64,000 bases of DNA, taken from NCBI GenBank assembly GCA_033239525.1, contig BSYO01000024.1, forward strand, positions 6,967,991 through 7,031,990, read 5' to 3'. Under the pieces are notes generated by a model that did no database searches, was not told where the DNA came from, and worked only from the letters and a program-made list of their open reading frames with translations. Position numbers and translations under genes: made by a program. The stretch comes from Nepenthes gracilis (Eukaryota > Streptophyta > Magnoliopsida > Caryophyllales > Nepenthaceae). Positions 11,867-22,640 of this stretch are shown here, one piece after another (within the stretch, counting starts at the first letter, position 1; each line of letters starts with the position of its first letter).

Positions 11867-14181
11867 TATAATATTTTAGATATCCGTTTTGATTATTTTA
11901 ATATTTATTATAATCTTGAGTATTTTGGATGTGACAAAAATAAATTAAAATATTATAAAATTTTGAGGAATGATCGAAATTTCAGAGTGGCACCTAAAGC
12001 ATGCTCGTATTATTGTTCAAATTCCGATTTAGATTTAAAAATAAAAGAAAAGTAAAATTGAAAATATAAATATAAATATCTAATAATAATAATAATATAT
12101 AAAAAAGCAAAACAAAAGAGAAGAAAAGAAAAGGGGATCGGGGAGAGAGAAAAGAGAAGAGAGAGTGTGTGAGGGGGGATTAGGATTTCGGCGCGGAGAA
12201 GGAGAGGGAAGAAGGAGGAGAAGGGAGGGGAAGGAAGAGGCGGTAGCGGTGTAGGTGAACGGTGACAACGGTGGATCACAGGTGAGGCCGCGACGGTCAT
12301 GGGTGGTAGCAGCACGCACGGTGAAAGGTCGCGTAGGGAGAAACCGCATTAGGCGAGAGAGAGGTGGTAGAGTAGCGACGGTGGTGTAGGCAAGGCGACG
12401 TCAGAAAGGCTGTAGACGGCCACACAAGCGGCAGGAGTAGTGGCAGTAGTGCGTGGGAGGCCGCATGCAGAAGAGAGGGCCGTGCACGGGGGCATGTGTG
12501 AGGCAAGAGAGAGAAAGACCCGATTTGGATGCTTTGGGACATCCTTTCTTCAAATTTACAGAGTATAAAGTCGAGACAAGTATATTTTAGCCATATTCTT
12601 GGTTTGATTTAATTTCTAATTATTTTAATTATTATTGGAGATTTTACTAACATGCATATATTTTTATATATACCTAATTTATTAACTATGTACATGCATA
12701 TATGTTTTACTGGTTGTGCGGTAGTTTTATATGGGTATTTATGATTTGGAGGATTTTCGGATATCTGGACGGTATATATGTATATTTGTGTATCCGTATA
12801 TTGTGAAATCATGAATCAAGTAGTGCATCGATCCACATGCATGCTGCCGGAGGCGGGGTCACTACAGGACCATGGCGGTTCGAGATTCAATGGGTGTTAT
12901 ATGTGATCCGAGACATGATATATTGGTACCGCTCCCGACGGGGACGTATGTAATATGTTGTCTCACTTCCATCGGCAGGAAGGTTGAGACGTTTAATAGT
13001 TGACTTGCCCCACTGTGTATTTAAATGAGAATCATCGTATGGAATAATATATTTGGACGTTCTAATATATAACTAAAATTTGAAGTTGCACTCAAAGTTG
13101 TGGGTGGTAAAATATAGTGAGCATGTTCCTAATTTATAGGAGACATAGTACATGAATGACCTTGACCTATTGGCCTAAACCATAGTCGAGCCTTGAGCTG
13201 TTGGCTTAAATTGCAACTGATATAGACATGGTTACCGGACAAGGGTAACTTTTCCTCAAGTTGGTATTGTTGATGTTTGGTTCTTTGAATTCGTGCATAC
13301 TTTATATTGCTACATATATTTGGATAAATTGTGATTCGAGATACGTGATTTGGCCTACAGATGGGCAATAGAAATATCTTGTACATACTGATGTGCTAAG
13401 CCCTGGAACATATTTTTTATTTATATATTTTGATTTTGGTATGTTCTTTGATTTTAGTATATGATATATGAGATCTAGATCTGGACGATGGTATATATCC
13501 CATACGGATGTGGTGACGGTCACGATTATGGAATGTGACATCGGATCATATGATATGATATTATCTATGAGATTTGACCGGATCATATTTATTATGATTA
13601 TATCCCGGAGAAACTGTTTGATACGGATGATGATTTAGTACAAGACATTTCTTCGATTTTTAGGGATTTCACCGACCTTATGTTTTATTTTTACACGGTT
13701 GTGATTGTTATACCTACCCTCTGATTTATATACACCGTTTACATATATACGATACTTGCTGACCTCTAAACTCATATTTTTATATTTTATCCCTTTAGAC
13801 TAGTGGCATAGATACGATTGTAGAAATTTTGATGTGATTTGTCGTGACATATCTCTATCGGTGAGTGAAGATATTATGTTGAGTATGTTTTTGATCTCGA
13901 GAATGTGTTATGGTTATTGTTTATCGCTAAATGAGGGCCTTGGCTAATGTGTGAAAAATATCAGAGTTTTGTATTTGGATACCTTCCTTACGATATTTGG
14001 ATAGCGGGTCATGTATTATGTTTATTCGGATTTATATCTGATGAGGTATTGTGTAGGTTTTATTATGTTGGGTCATATTTGTATTCGGATTGTCACACTG
14101 GTTGGATTTTTATCGTTGATAGAATATCATATTTTAGATTTTATTTTTGGCTTGCATATATTGTGTTCATGGGTCGTAATA
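11867..14181 (+). repeat. 3' LTR of chromovirus
   Basis: 2315 bp, aligned end to end with 5840-8110. It has about 50 bp not present in the 5' copy near 12905-12955. The AAT tract is shorter (about 12078-12100). The first bases are TATAAT where the 5' copy has TGTAAT. Confidence 0.85.
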
Positions 14182-14186
14182 TTAAT

Positions 14187-16239
14187 TGTTAGGCTAGTTG
14201 GAGATTAACTAGTTTAATTGTTATTATGAATATTTTGATCATAGATTTTTTGGATGTGATTTAATTGATGATGATGAGCAATTGACATTGATTAGTTAAG
14301 AGGTCATTGCCTAGCCTAAATTTAGAGTATGTAAACTGTTTGCTTGGTTTGGTTCGGTTAAGTTAACTACTCAGTTGAGTTAACCACTTAATTAGGTAAA
14401 TTATTCGGTTAAATTAATCACTTGGTTATACATTCGAATATTTAGTCATTCACGCCTATAACCAAACCTATTCAACAACCATCCATCCACTCGGTGATTC
14501 TTCTATCTTTGATTTATTTTGATTAAAATCAAGTAAAGGACTAACTCTATTTTTATTTATGCTGATTGAAATAGTCTTTTTGAGCTAGTTTATGGGTTCA
14601 CTTTTCTAGATAGTTGGGCAAATCTTGTTAATATTATATCCAATATTAGCTCCCCATATTTAGATGTTGAATTTAAGATTTAAGGGTATGGGAAAAAAGG
14701 ATCAAATTAGCCCACTCCTATTTGAATGGTTCTTCCTAAGGGACTTGAATTCTTTAATGCTAATTAGTTGCATCAATCCAGTCCTGCCATCTCATTACTT
14801 TGGTAAATATTTCTTGACCATCAGCTACATATTTTACCTCAAAATGCTCTGTTTCCTGACTTCTTTTGGCTATAAAAGGAGCTAATATATCATTTTATCT
14901 TATTTATCTAATTTTTATGCCTTAAAAGTTGATGAAGTCTACTAGTTCACTCAAGCCTTTTCTTATCTTGCGGATCTTTTATCCAGGATGAAATAAAGAT
15001 GATCCTAATGTCATAGTATTTTACCAGGTGTCATTGATAAAGTCTATCTTTGTTTTATTTTTTTAGAATAATTATCTTGGTTTTACTATTTTATGCAACA
15101 TACTATTGGACTAGTTTTCCGCTTGGGTAATTATTGGTGGAACCTTATACCACTAGGCACATCTTTGCTCATGTATTTTTCTATGATAGGACTAGCATAA
15201 ATTATTGGATTTGTATCTCCTGTTAGCATCTGGTTGTCCAACATTCATTTGCAGGAGTCAACTACCTGGGTATTGCTTTTTCTCTTTCCATTTGGACGAA
15301 TTGCCATTGGAATAAGACATGATGAATCTTTTGTTGATGATGGGATTCATCACCGAGATTCTTTTCTTTTTTTCTCAAGCTCATTGGCTTAATATTTTCA
15401 TGTTGAACTATGTCTTATATATATATATATATTTCCAAGAATGAATAAAATGATGACACTTTTTATTTTTATGTTTGGACTATATTTGTTAATCTTTTTT
15501 TTTTTTTTCTATTTGAACTTTTGTATATCCATGTGAGAATATAAGGTTACTAAAACATTTAATTGATCAACAAATTAGAAAAAATTTTTTTGATTCCTGG
15601 TCTTGAGGCTTAAATATATGCTAAGTAACAACTCAACAAATGAATTTTTATTTTGATAAAATATGGTAACTCACTTTGTGACAAACTGGGATGCTTAGGT
15701 AAATAGTTAAAACTTTAAAAATCCACCGAGTTTGCCTATTCGAACCAGTTGAATTTTTATTTTGTTTCATTTCAACAATTAAATTAGACCGTAAGTTAGA
15801 TGATATTAGTATTATGATAACTCTTATGACTAAAATGGTCCATTAATGGCACATTTAATATTGCATCAGATGATTTCCTTCTTCGTGGCAAGTAATGCAT
15901 TGCTTAGAATTTTTATTTTATTGGTTATCAATATGCAATATTTTTATTATTTTAAATAGAGAGAAAATATATTTTTATAAAAGCCAAAGGAAAAAGATGA
16001 ATAGTTTGGATTAGTGTTTTCTTTAAAATGCATCTTTTTCAACTTTAATAGTTCATCTTCAAATTCCATTGTTTCCCTTTTCACTATTTAAATCTGAGTT
16101 AGGTAATCTTCTTGCTTTTATGCTTTCTCGAAACAAAACTTTTTGAATCCTAAGTCTTCAAAATCTCATAATCTCAATATTTGCTGTTAATAACAACCTT
16201 GCAATGCACCCTTCCAAAAGTTATTGAAATTGCTTCATG
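14187..16239. other. AT-rich region, unassigned
   Basis: No coding sequence that I recognise. A clean plus-strand TATA-like box, GGCTATAAAAGG, lies at about 14868-14879, and an AATAAA lies at about 15444 after an (AT)n run. They may be remains of LTR or antisense-gene control regions upstream of the relic at 16240, but nothing ties them together firmly. Confidence 0.4.
14340..14432 (+). repeat. Short imperfect GGTTAA-rich tandem repeat
   Basis: Three to four imperfect copies of a unit like GTTAARTTAAYCACTY, spaced roughly 20-25 bp. Low complexity with no recognised function. Confidence 0.4.
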
Positions 16240-16640
16240 TTTGTCACAATCTATTATACTTGATATATAGATTAGGTTCCAAATTTTGATTGCCATTCCA
16301 TTCATTTTGCCTTTGCCAGATGGGAGGCCATGCTCTCCCCTAAATGGTTTCATTACTGTTTCTCAACCCCATTTGAAGGATGAACTTTACATTCCTAATG
16401 CTAAAGAATTTGAAGAGATAATAGAGGCACTGTAGACTCCTATCATACGACTCCATCCAAATGTTATTTGATACTTGGTAGCATTATGTGTTTTTTTAGG
16501 TGTCATAAACTTAGATTATCCCCCAATGTAGTGAAAGTCATTAGCCATTTTAATTAGGAAAATGATTAAATTTCTTTGACCCTCAAAAAACAATTTAATA
16601 AAAGTGGAGAAAATTTTGACTCTGTGAAGACTTAGAATGA
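16240..16640 (+). pseudogene. Relic of TAT antisense gene, N-terminal domain
   Basis: Plus-strand translation gives PLNGFITVSQPHLKDELYI, then IIRLHPNVI, then YLVALCVFLG, with stops between. These align in order with the N-terminal domain of the antisense gene at 61583-62160 (GFITVYENHLKGGLRF, ARLQPNVVRYLVSLCVF). The domain is the Transposase_28-like 'putative gypsy type transposon' family; despite its name it is not known to be a DNA transposase. Downstream sequence to about 16640 continues weakly. This is a decayed copy cut off before the coiled-coil exon. No gag-pol of its own was identified nearby. Confidence 0.6.
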
Positions 16641-16751
16641 TTGATTGCAAAATGCCTAGGAAAGGAAAGCATGCTCAGACCTATAAACGGCATCCCGTCA
16701 GTAGACTTGTTGGGAGTTGACGAAACTCATCCTTCAGGCATAAGGGACTAG

Positions 16752-18050
16752 TGATGAGTCCAATAATTTTATGGGTCGACCTATAACCCAATTTGTCAAA
16801 TGCACTCAAAAAGTAGAAGCCCAATGAGATTCCATCAAGGAAGAGCCCAGGAGGTAGTCGGCCTGCGGTACGTTTCTTGACCCCAAGATCCGAGTAGCCA
16901 GCAAGTCGGTCCTGTCAGATCGGCTCGACAGCCTGAACAAAGCTGCACGCATAGGCGGGAGATGCTTACCATAATTATTGCAATAGCTTGGCGAATATTT
17001 CCAAAATGGTAACCACAATCACACGATTACCCCCAAAACGATAATAACGGCTCAGCAAATCTCCTCCAAAGGTAACTATCATAATGGAAACCTTTAGAAT
17101 CCCATCGAGAAAGAAAGGAGCTCACCGAACCAGCCACGATTGCCATAACAAGCTCCTACAATCCTTAGGACAACTCAGTAGACCTTTGCAAGTAGCTTTC
17201 ACTAGCTATGAGGCCCAATGAAGGCAAAACTAACTCCAAACCATCTCCATCTCCGTGAAAAAAAGGGAGTTTCTTTTCTTCTAACCAAACAGAAGTTGAT
17301 CTGCAAAAACGGTGAGAACCACGTCCAAGCATCCAGTGTGTACTCGTCCTCTCTTTTCTCATTTTGCTTGAGGGCTATTCCAGGACAGATACGTCTCTGA
17401 CTTTTAAAGCAACACTTTGATTTAGGCCTGTAGCTGCGCAAGCGCCTGTCGACTCCGAATTCTCACACTACTTGGTTGGTGAGGTCGATTCGCACAGTAA
17501 GACAAGGGAAGCCCCTCCACTAGTAGCCAGAGAAGAGTTCAATGAGCGCACCACAGGAGTTCAGTCCTTTCTTACCAAGCTGCTCCTCTACCAAACGCAA
17601 CACTGGAGCCTTGTCCTCATTTGCCAAGCCGCTCTTCTGCCAAGCGTACTGTCGGAGCTCAATCCTCCATCGCCTAGCTACTCCCCTGTCGAGCGTACCA
17701 CAGGAGTTCAATCATCCATCCCAAGCCGCTCCTTTACCGACCACACTGTTGGAATCTAGTCCTCTATCTCTCTAAACCGCTATCTAACCAAGAGTACTCA
17801 GCGGAGCTAAATCTTCTCTCTCTATGCCACTTTCTAGCCGAGCACACTCAAACACTCAATCCCTAAATGTGTGCATCTATACATACATTTGTGCTGTGTT
17901 GCGCAAGAGTTCTGACATCTTATTTGTTTGTTGTGTTGCGTTAGATCTAGGTTTAAAGTAATGAGGATCGGATCTATTTTAATTCGACCCTTTTGAAAAA
18001 ATTAAGTGGTTTCCTAACTTGTTCGATAATTCAAATCTAAGGGCGCATCA
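16752..18050 (+). repeat. Possible degenerate LTR
   Basis: Begins TGATGAGTCC and ends GGGCGCATCA, so its termini are the inverted pair TGAT/ATCA. Part of its end resembles the end of the repeat at 35282-35960 (the TTCAATTCGACC block and the GGTGTATCA end). No convincing target duplication was found (ACTAG on the left, TAGAT on the right) and no primer site. It contains a minisatellite, listed separately. I cannot say which element it belonged to. Confidence 0.3.
17530..17850 (+). repeat. 49-bp degenerate tandem repeat, about six units
   Basis: Units beginning AAGCYGCTCYTCTRCC start near 17577, 17626, 17674, 17722, 17773 and 17824, a spacing of 48-51 bp. Each ends in a CACTGGAGCY/CACAGGAGTT-like half. 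The same unit occurs at 22324-22440 and 35587-35700 in fewer copies. Confidence 0.6.
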
Positions 18051-18635
18051 TAGATGAACATTAAAAATGATATAATATACTAAAAATGTTATGTTATTAT
18101 AAGGTATTTAAAAAAAAAATAAACCAATGATATATAATTATTCCTATAATTTATATTAAATTTTATTGGTTCTTAATTTATTTGATGATGAGATAACATT
18201 TAGTATCTTATAAATTATTCCATGCTCTTGATTATAAAATATAAATCGGAAAGATCATGACAAATGCTCATCAGCCGCCTCTTTTAAATATCTTGTAAAA
18301 ACACTAAATTAGTTTGGTGCTTTATTTATTTATATATATTAATAATAAATTTATATAATAATAAATAAATAAAATACTATACTAAAATAAATATATGGTA
18401 AATGTCTTCATAGTGATACTATAACATTGGGCATTTATATTTATAATTGTATTAATTATGCCCTGCCCCACCCGGACGAAACATAAACACCCGCACGTCA
18501 CGTTGCTCATGTGCAAGGTCTTACCCGCCACATGCAGGCCACGTTAAATCAAGATCCATTCATCACATGACACATGTACGTTGATTTCCTCTGGCCATTG
18601 CATGCATGATAACGCACAGTGCAATGTAATTCTTC

Positions 18636-18815
18636 ACGATATTTTTTAAAAGATAGAGATTCTTCCTTATTAATATAAAAAATTTATTTTTAAATAAATA
18701 ATTATTATTTAATTTTTTTTAAAAAAATTAAAATAAATTTAATAAATTATAATTATTTATTTAAAAATAAATAATTTAAATTTTAAAAAATAATAATCTC
18801 CATTTTCTTAGAAGA
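18636..18815. repeat. AT-rich inverted repeat (MITE-like)
   Basis: An imperfect hairpin of about 180 bp. The left arm contains ATTTATTTTTAAATAAATAA and the right arm its reverse complement. The outer ends carry AGAGATTCTTCC and AATAATCTCC as weak terminal inverted repeats. No clear target duplication was identified, so MITE is only one explanation; AT-rich sequence forms such palindromes easily. Confidence 0.35.
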
Positions 18816-19052
18816 TGAAGCCCCCAACGCCCCCTCGCGTTGTAGGCCCCCCTCAGTTCGATTTGGATCCGGGGGGCTGCGACGCGGGGAAGATGTCGCA
18901 ACCTCTTTGACTCTATTTTGGCTGTCAGATGAAAAATTCGATGGCCGATATTTTAAAAAAAAACTTAAGAAAAATTAAAAAAATAATAATTATTATTTTT
19001 TAATTCAAATACCAAAAAAATTATTAAAATAAAAAAATAATATTAAACTATT

Positions 19053-19058
<6 letters not shown>

Positions 19059-19089
<31 letters not shown>
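19059..19089. repeat. (AT)n microsatellite
   Basis: An uninterrupted AT dinucleotide run of about 30 bp, directly after A/T-rich sequence. Confidence 0.9.
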
Positions 19090-19090
<1 letters not shown>

Positions 19091-19136
19091 ATTAGATTTT
19101 TTTAATTCAAGCGTCGAAGGGGTGTTACCAAAAAAC

Positions 19137-19576
19137 GCCCCCTCTATATCCATCAACCTACAATGTAGCATTATTTTATCAAAATATAGTTAACATTATT
19201 TTGTAACTGCTTTTATTATTTTTATGGGTAATTTGTTAAATTGTTACCCTAGTTAATAATTAATTATGGTTGTTATTTGATTTGTTGTATAGAATATTTG
19301 GATTCCTTTTTCTTTTTTGATGGATTTTTCTAACACTGTGCCCATCAAAGTTTCTGACACGCAGCCCAACAACGGATGCAGTAGGTCGAGACAAGGCCAA
19401 CACAGGAACAAGTATCGACCATGCCCAGCAAGCAACCCCTGCGGCTTGACTAATCACAAGAAAATAGCTAGTGCAGAGGATGCCAACACGACATTAAACA
19501 GGTTAATCCTCATAGGGAATTGTTACCCTCTATATCCATCAACCTACAATGTAGAATCATTTTATCAAAATATAGC
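19137..19576 (+). repeat. Two 50-bp direct repeats 390 bp apart
   Basis: The block CCCTCTATATCCATCAACCT...ATTTTATCAAAATATAG occurs at about 19137-19188 and again at 19526-19576, nearly identical. The 139-codon frame from 19317 crosses the second copy and matches no family I know. Confidence 0.75.
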
Positions 19577-19735
19577 CAAGACCACCCACAATACACCCAC
19601 CGCCCAATTTGGCCCCGACAATCACCGAGAAACCCTGGTGAATCCTGACGAGACACATGTTACAAACTTTGGCACCCAAGTGACATTACAAATATCCTTG
19701 AAAAGGGAAGGAGTTAAAGAGCACCGACTTAGTTA
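19560..19735 (+). repeat. Dispersed repeat copy A, left part
   Basis: Homologous to the two flanks of the chromovirus at 27414-35281: CCAAGACCACCCAC matches 27395-27408, and AATCCTGACGAGACACATGT with its continuation matches 35351-35375. Its continuation resumes at 22222 after an inserted LTR. Confidence 0.6.
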
Positions 19736-19736
19736 A

Positions 19737-22221
19737 TTAATTGAATTATGGCCTTAGAGCCCATAATTAATTATGGACTTTGTTTCCTCTGCAACCGACG
19801 AAAACCAAAAAATGTAAAAATATCCTGCAACAAGCACACATAAACAAAAGGCTTTCAAAGCCTACAACACGCCACACAGATCACAATATCGCCATATCAT
19901 CCATGGCTCCAACACAAAGACACAACCTAAGATCGGGATCTAGAGAGATGCCATCTAATTAGACAAAACTCCAAACATAAATATACGGAAGCATAACTAA
20001 ATCATCATACATGAAGCATAATAAAACCATAAAAACAACAACTATGAGCCACGCTCAACACCGAGTGGCTGTCACGGACGACCGATCCGACTCTTTGTCC
20101 AAATCTCTTGATCACACGCCGTCCGAGCCCAATCTCATCGAGCGAGTCTCTCTTCTTGCTCTATCTACATGCGCGACCTAAGTGTTCTCATCCAAAGGAA
20201 AAAACAATCGCAAGAGTGAGCCAATAGCTCAAAGAAATGAAATCATAAACACCCTCCAAGACACGACAAGAACAAACGAGAGGATACCACACTCTCCAAT
20301 CAAGGAACAGAAGGGAATGGGAAGCAATCAGGATCACTCGATCCCTGTTCTCACGATCACATGGATTTGTCATTCTTGATTCATTTGGATTTTCACTTCT
20401 CATCTTGAATCATTGGGTTCATCTTGTTCTCATCACATGGTTAATCTTGAATCACTTGATTCATCGTTTGGATATTATTCACTTTCATTATTATATCATC
20501 TTTGCGGACCCGACTAGTAGATCGTACTAACCAACGATGCGAGAGAACGAGGACAGAATGTGTTCGCTACACATTCTAAATGCTACTACTTTCGGTCGGT
20601 AGCACGAGTTGCATCCATGCAACAATCATCACCGACAACTACATCTCAATATGTAGTGTCGACACACCCCACACCCCGGGGTCCAGGCAATCCTCGTCCT
20701 TCCACGGTAGTTTCCTAAAGCGTACCACAGACATCACCCGCTCACACGAGCGGGAATACGTGGCCAAGTATCCCTCGGGTTCCCACCACGATGGACATGG
20801 TTAAAGAATACTACCCATATGACTCGGTGGTCCTAGTTTGAGGTTAGGTTCGACACTTGGAGAGGGAAATCCACATTTGCCGCACAATCAAATCTCGGGA
20901 AATCTCATTCCCATCACAATCATCTCCAACCGGGAGATTACATCATCTCAAGCACAATGTGGACTCCCTTCCATTCTCGTCACGGATCTCAATCACCAAA
21001 GGGACTCAATTCCTTTAATCACAATATGCGGGACTTCATTCCCTTGCCTCCAGCACACGGATTCATATTCGGGTTCTTACTTTTACGTTTAATCGGTTAA
21101 ACGTTACTTTCATTACGATTATGATCACTTATCACTTTACATTTCTCACTTCGGGTGAACATTATCGATTTCTCTTTGCCACCGGACGCCGACATAGTTC
21201 GATACTTGAAACGTCCGGGTGGAAACGTACACTTTGTACACAAGATTACACATTCCTAACGAGGGTGGAAGTACACAACTTCCCATTCATTTACGGATTA
21301 TCCACAACGGGAAACTATCAAGGCTGATGCCACTTAACGGGTCAAAAGATTCGCATCCGGGTCGATATATACACACAATTGGGGGTACGGGTATTCATAT
21401 TCTAGGATCACATCATCATTTTACGAAGGTGACAACCGCGATTATCACCTTCCGGGGTGAACGAACAAAGCGCCCCTTTAGAGGGCCCTGACGCCGCGAA
21501 CGGGAAGGAGATCGGAGCCGACATATGTTCATATTTGGGATGTGGGCTTTCCAATTTTGGGGTCAATTTCATGATACGGGGTCGGAAATGGGTAATCCCC
21601 AAAATCCCGTAGGTTAGGGTTCGCGCAAATCACCGGGCGAATCGGACCGGTTCGGACAACTAACTACATTTTCTCGGACCTCAAGGCATGGGTATCGATA
21701 TTCTAACATTCCCCGTGGGTATCGACACAAAATACCCAACGAAAATACACAAAATATCGAAAGAGAACGAGAAGTGGGTATGAGAACAACGCGTGCTTTC
21801 ACCTTTATACCTGGCTCTCGGGCGGAATCGGACTCCGGGCTCGATCTCCTCTCTTCTCTCTCTAGCGCGCCCCCTCTCTCTCTCCTCAAAACCCCACTGA
21901 AAAATGAGGGAGATTTAACGCGGGCGCAAATATATCGGCTGCCGCTCAAGCGGCCAACGAGCGGCCGTGGCACGCCGCCACCACCTTCGCGCCCCATCGA
22001 GCGGCTGGCGAGCGGGGCCAGCCACGGGCGGTTCTGGTTCATCCGCTCGAGCCTCGCTCAGCGCCAGGCAGCTCTCTCTGGCGTGGCTCCAAAGCCACGG
22101 ACCGAATAATTTCCCGATTTTTCTTCCGATATCAAACCTTAATCATCCCATGAGATTAGTATTAATCATTATCATCCTAATCACCTCTTAATTATCGGGT
22201 TCACAAATCCGGAACCTCACA
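19737..22221 (-). mobile_element. Solo chromovirus-type LTR, reverse orientation
   Basis: Read on the minus strand it starts TGTGAGGTTCCGG (22221 leftwards), a start typical of Tekay/Del-like LTRs. It interrupts the dispersed repeat whose two halves lie at 19560-19735 and 22222-22510. A minus-strand TATA (GGTATAAAG) lies at 21803-21811, with GC-rich (GAGCGGC) repeats upstream of it at 21940-22020. The left boundary is not fixed: I found no CA end or target duplication matching CATCC at 22222-22226. No gag or pol adjoins. Short frames inside it are chance. Confidence 0.55.
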
Positions 22222-22510
22222 CATCCAGTGGGAACAAATCCCGTTCGCAAACATCCGTCAAGAACTCTGTCCAGCTCCCAGAAGCGCTAACTCTCTCTCC
22301 CTGTACTCTCTCTCTAATTTTCCAAGCCACTCTCCACCGAGCAGATCACACGAGCCTTGTCATCTGTCACACTTCAAGCCGCTCCTAGTTGAGCACAATG
22401 CCGAAGCCTTACCCTCCGATCCAAAGCCGTTCACCATCTAGCGCAATCTCTAGGGCCAGGCCCTCCATTCCCACTCTTTCCCCGTCACCCATGCATTACC
22501 ATACTTAGCA
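22222..22510 (+). repeat. Dispersed repeat copy A, right part
   Basis: Matches 35467-35773: GGGAACAAATCCCGTTCGC followed by CATCCGTCAA, two to three 49-bp minisatellite units, then CCCTCCATTCCCACTCTTTC and the CTTAGCA block. After 22510 the two copies diverge. Confidence 0.7.
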
Positions 22511-22640
22511 AAACCTATTCCTACTGTGGAGCCAAGCCCTCCATTCCTACAAATCGGTCGGAGGGCGATCTTGGCGCTGGGGGCTCCCGGGTGGACAAGA
22601 CGAAGGCCCGATGACTTCCCTGGCAAAAACCCAACAAATC

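Larger units (their letters stand above)
5840..14181 (+). mobile_element. Complete, decayed Ty3/Gypsy chromovirus (Tekay/Del-like)
   Basis: An 8.3-kb element with two LTRs of about 2.3 kb in direct orientation, a tRNA-Met-like primer site after the left LTR, degenerate gag, RT and integrase in Gypsy order, and a polypurine tract before the right LTR. Probable target duplications are TGAAT (5835-5839) and TTAAT (14182-14186), matching at 4 of 5 bases. The left LTR starts TGTAATATTTCGG; the right one starts TATAATATTTTAG, with TG changed to TA. LTR length, the PPT block and the recognisable RT remnants fit Tekay/Del chromoviruses. Many stops and frameshifts throughout, so it is an old, non-autonomous copy. 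Confidence 0.85.

Noticed and set aside
19317..19736. A 139-codon frame as a host gene
   Set aside because: It crosses two repeat blocks found elsewhere in the window and matches no family I know. No promoter or intron structure supports it.
21614..22109. Frames of 111-142 codons on both strands with Arg/Pro/Ser-rich sequence
   Set aside because: They fall in the GC-rich U3 part of the reverse solo LTR and show no domain.
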